This document shows positions 5,127 through 5,170 of a stretch of DNA of 5,170 nt, piece after piece. The notes below the pieces were generated by a model. The model made no database searches, was not told the origin of the DNA, and was given only the letters and a program-made list of their open reading frames with translations. The first letter of the stretch is position 1, and every line of letters starts with the position of its first letter. The translations under genes were made by a program, and so were the position numbers. Source of the DNA: Archangium sp. (GTDB taxonomy: Bacteria > Myxococcota > Myxococcia > Myxococcales > Myxococcaceae). The DNA lies in assembly GCA_016793585.1 (NCBI GenBank), contig JAEUJR010001102.1:1-5170 (forward strand), given 5' to 3'.

Positions 5127-5170
5127 TCACTGACAGCGCGCGACACACTGGTTCGCGACGCAGCTCCAGC
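5127..5170 (-). CDS. C-terminal end of a Cys-rich protein (partial, enters from right edge)
   Basis: The minus strand reads WSCVANQCVARCQ and then TGA at 5129-5127. Three Cys in 13 residues, in a C-x4-C-x3-C spacing, is far from random sequence. It resembles the Cys-knot-like repeats (CxxNxCV..C) common at the ends of secreted or lipoprotein surface proteins of myxobacteria, which form disulphides outside the cytoplasm. A candidate terminator follows 38 bases downstream, supporting a true gene end. Only 44 bases are visible, so the family cannot be named. Confidence 0.5.
   Translation of the reverse strand, partial: WSCVANQCVARCQ

Noticed and set aside
4823..5146. Minus-strand frame of 107 codons covering the right intergenic region
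   Set aside because: It overlaps the apparent end of the Cys-rich gene, the hairpins and the AGGAGG/ATG leader in another frame. Its sequence is Arg-rich and featureless.

Overview
The window is GC-rich (roughly two thirds G+C by eye) with strongly GC-biased third codon positions. Every gene I can support lies on the minus strand. The gene types suggest a myxobacterium or a related high-GC Gram-negative: a two-domain FtsX-type exporter, a PadR repressor with a basic RGRP tail, a peptidoglycan-binding/glucosaminidase protein, and a Cys-rich protein C-terminus at the right edge. That assignment is inference; there is no rRNA or other marker gene to confirm it.

In the direction of transcription (right to left): (1) 5127-5170, the last residues of a Cys-rich protein entering from the right, followed by a short hairpin with a weak T-run (5067-5088) that may be its terminator. 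(2) About 4924-5066, a non-coding stretch. (3) 4126-4821, a peptidoglycan-binding plus glucosaminidase-like protein. Its apparent original start is at 4911, behind an AGGAGG ribosome site, but an in-frame TAA at 4846-4848 separates that start from the main body. (4) 4045-4125, the most AT-rich stretch of the window, with a long imperfect dyad at 4066-4096 that is a good operator candidate. (5) 4044 to 181, a tightly packed three-gene operon: PadR-family regulator, LolD/MacB-type ABC ATPase and 842-residue FtsX-family permease. PadR and the ATPase are 1 nt apart, and the ATPase and permease overlap by 4 nt (ATGA). (6) 1-107, the start of another minus-strand gene that leaves the window on the left.

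The operon reads as a self-regulated export or envelope-lipid/lipoprotein module. PadR would bind the dyad upstream of its own gene and release it when an effector appears; the ATPase would power the 10-TM permease. The distinctive feature is a canonical AT-hook (KPRGRPRK) at the C-terminus of the PadR protein, facing an unusually AT-rich promoter. I see no CRISPR, mobile element, tRNA or rRNA. I do not see a clearly new multi-gene system. The best leads are the AT-hook/operator pair and the stop codon in the leader of the peptidoglycan hydrolase gene.
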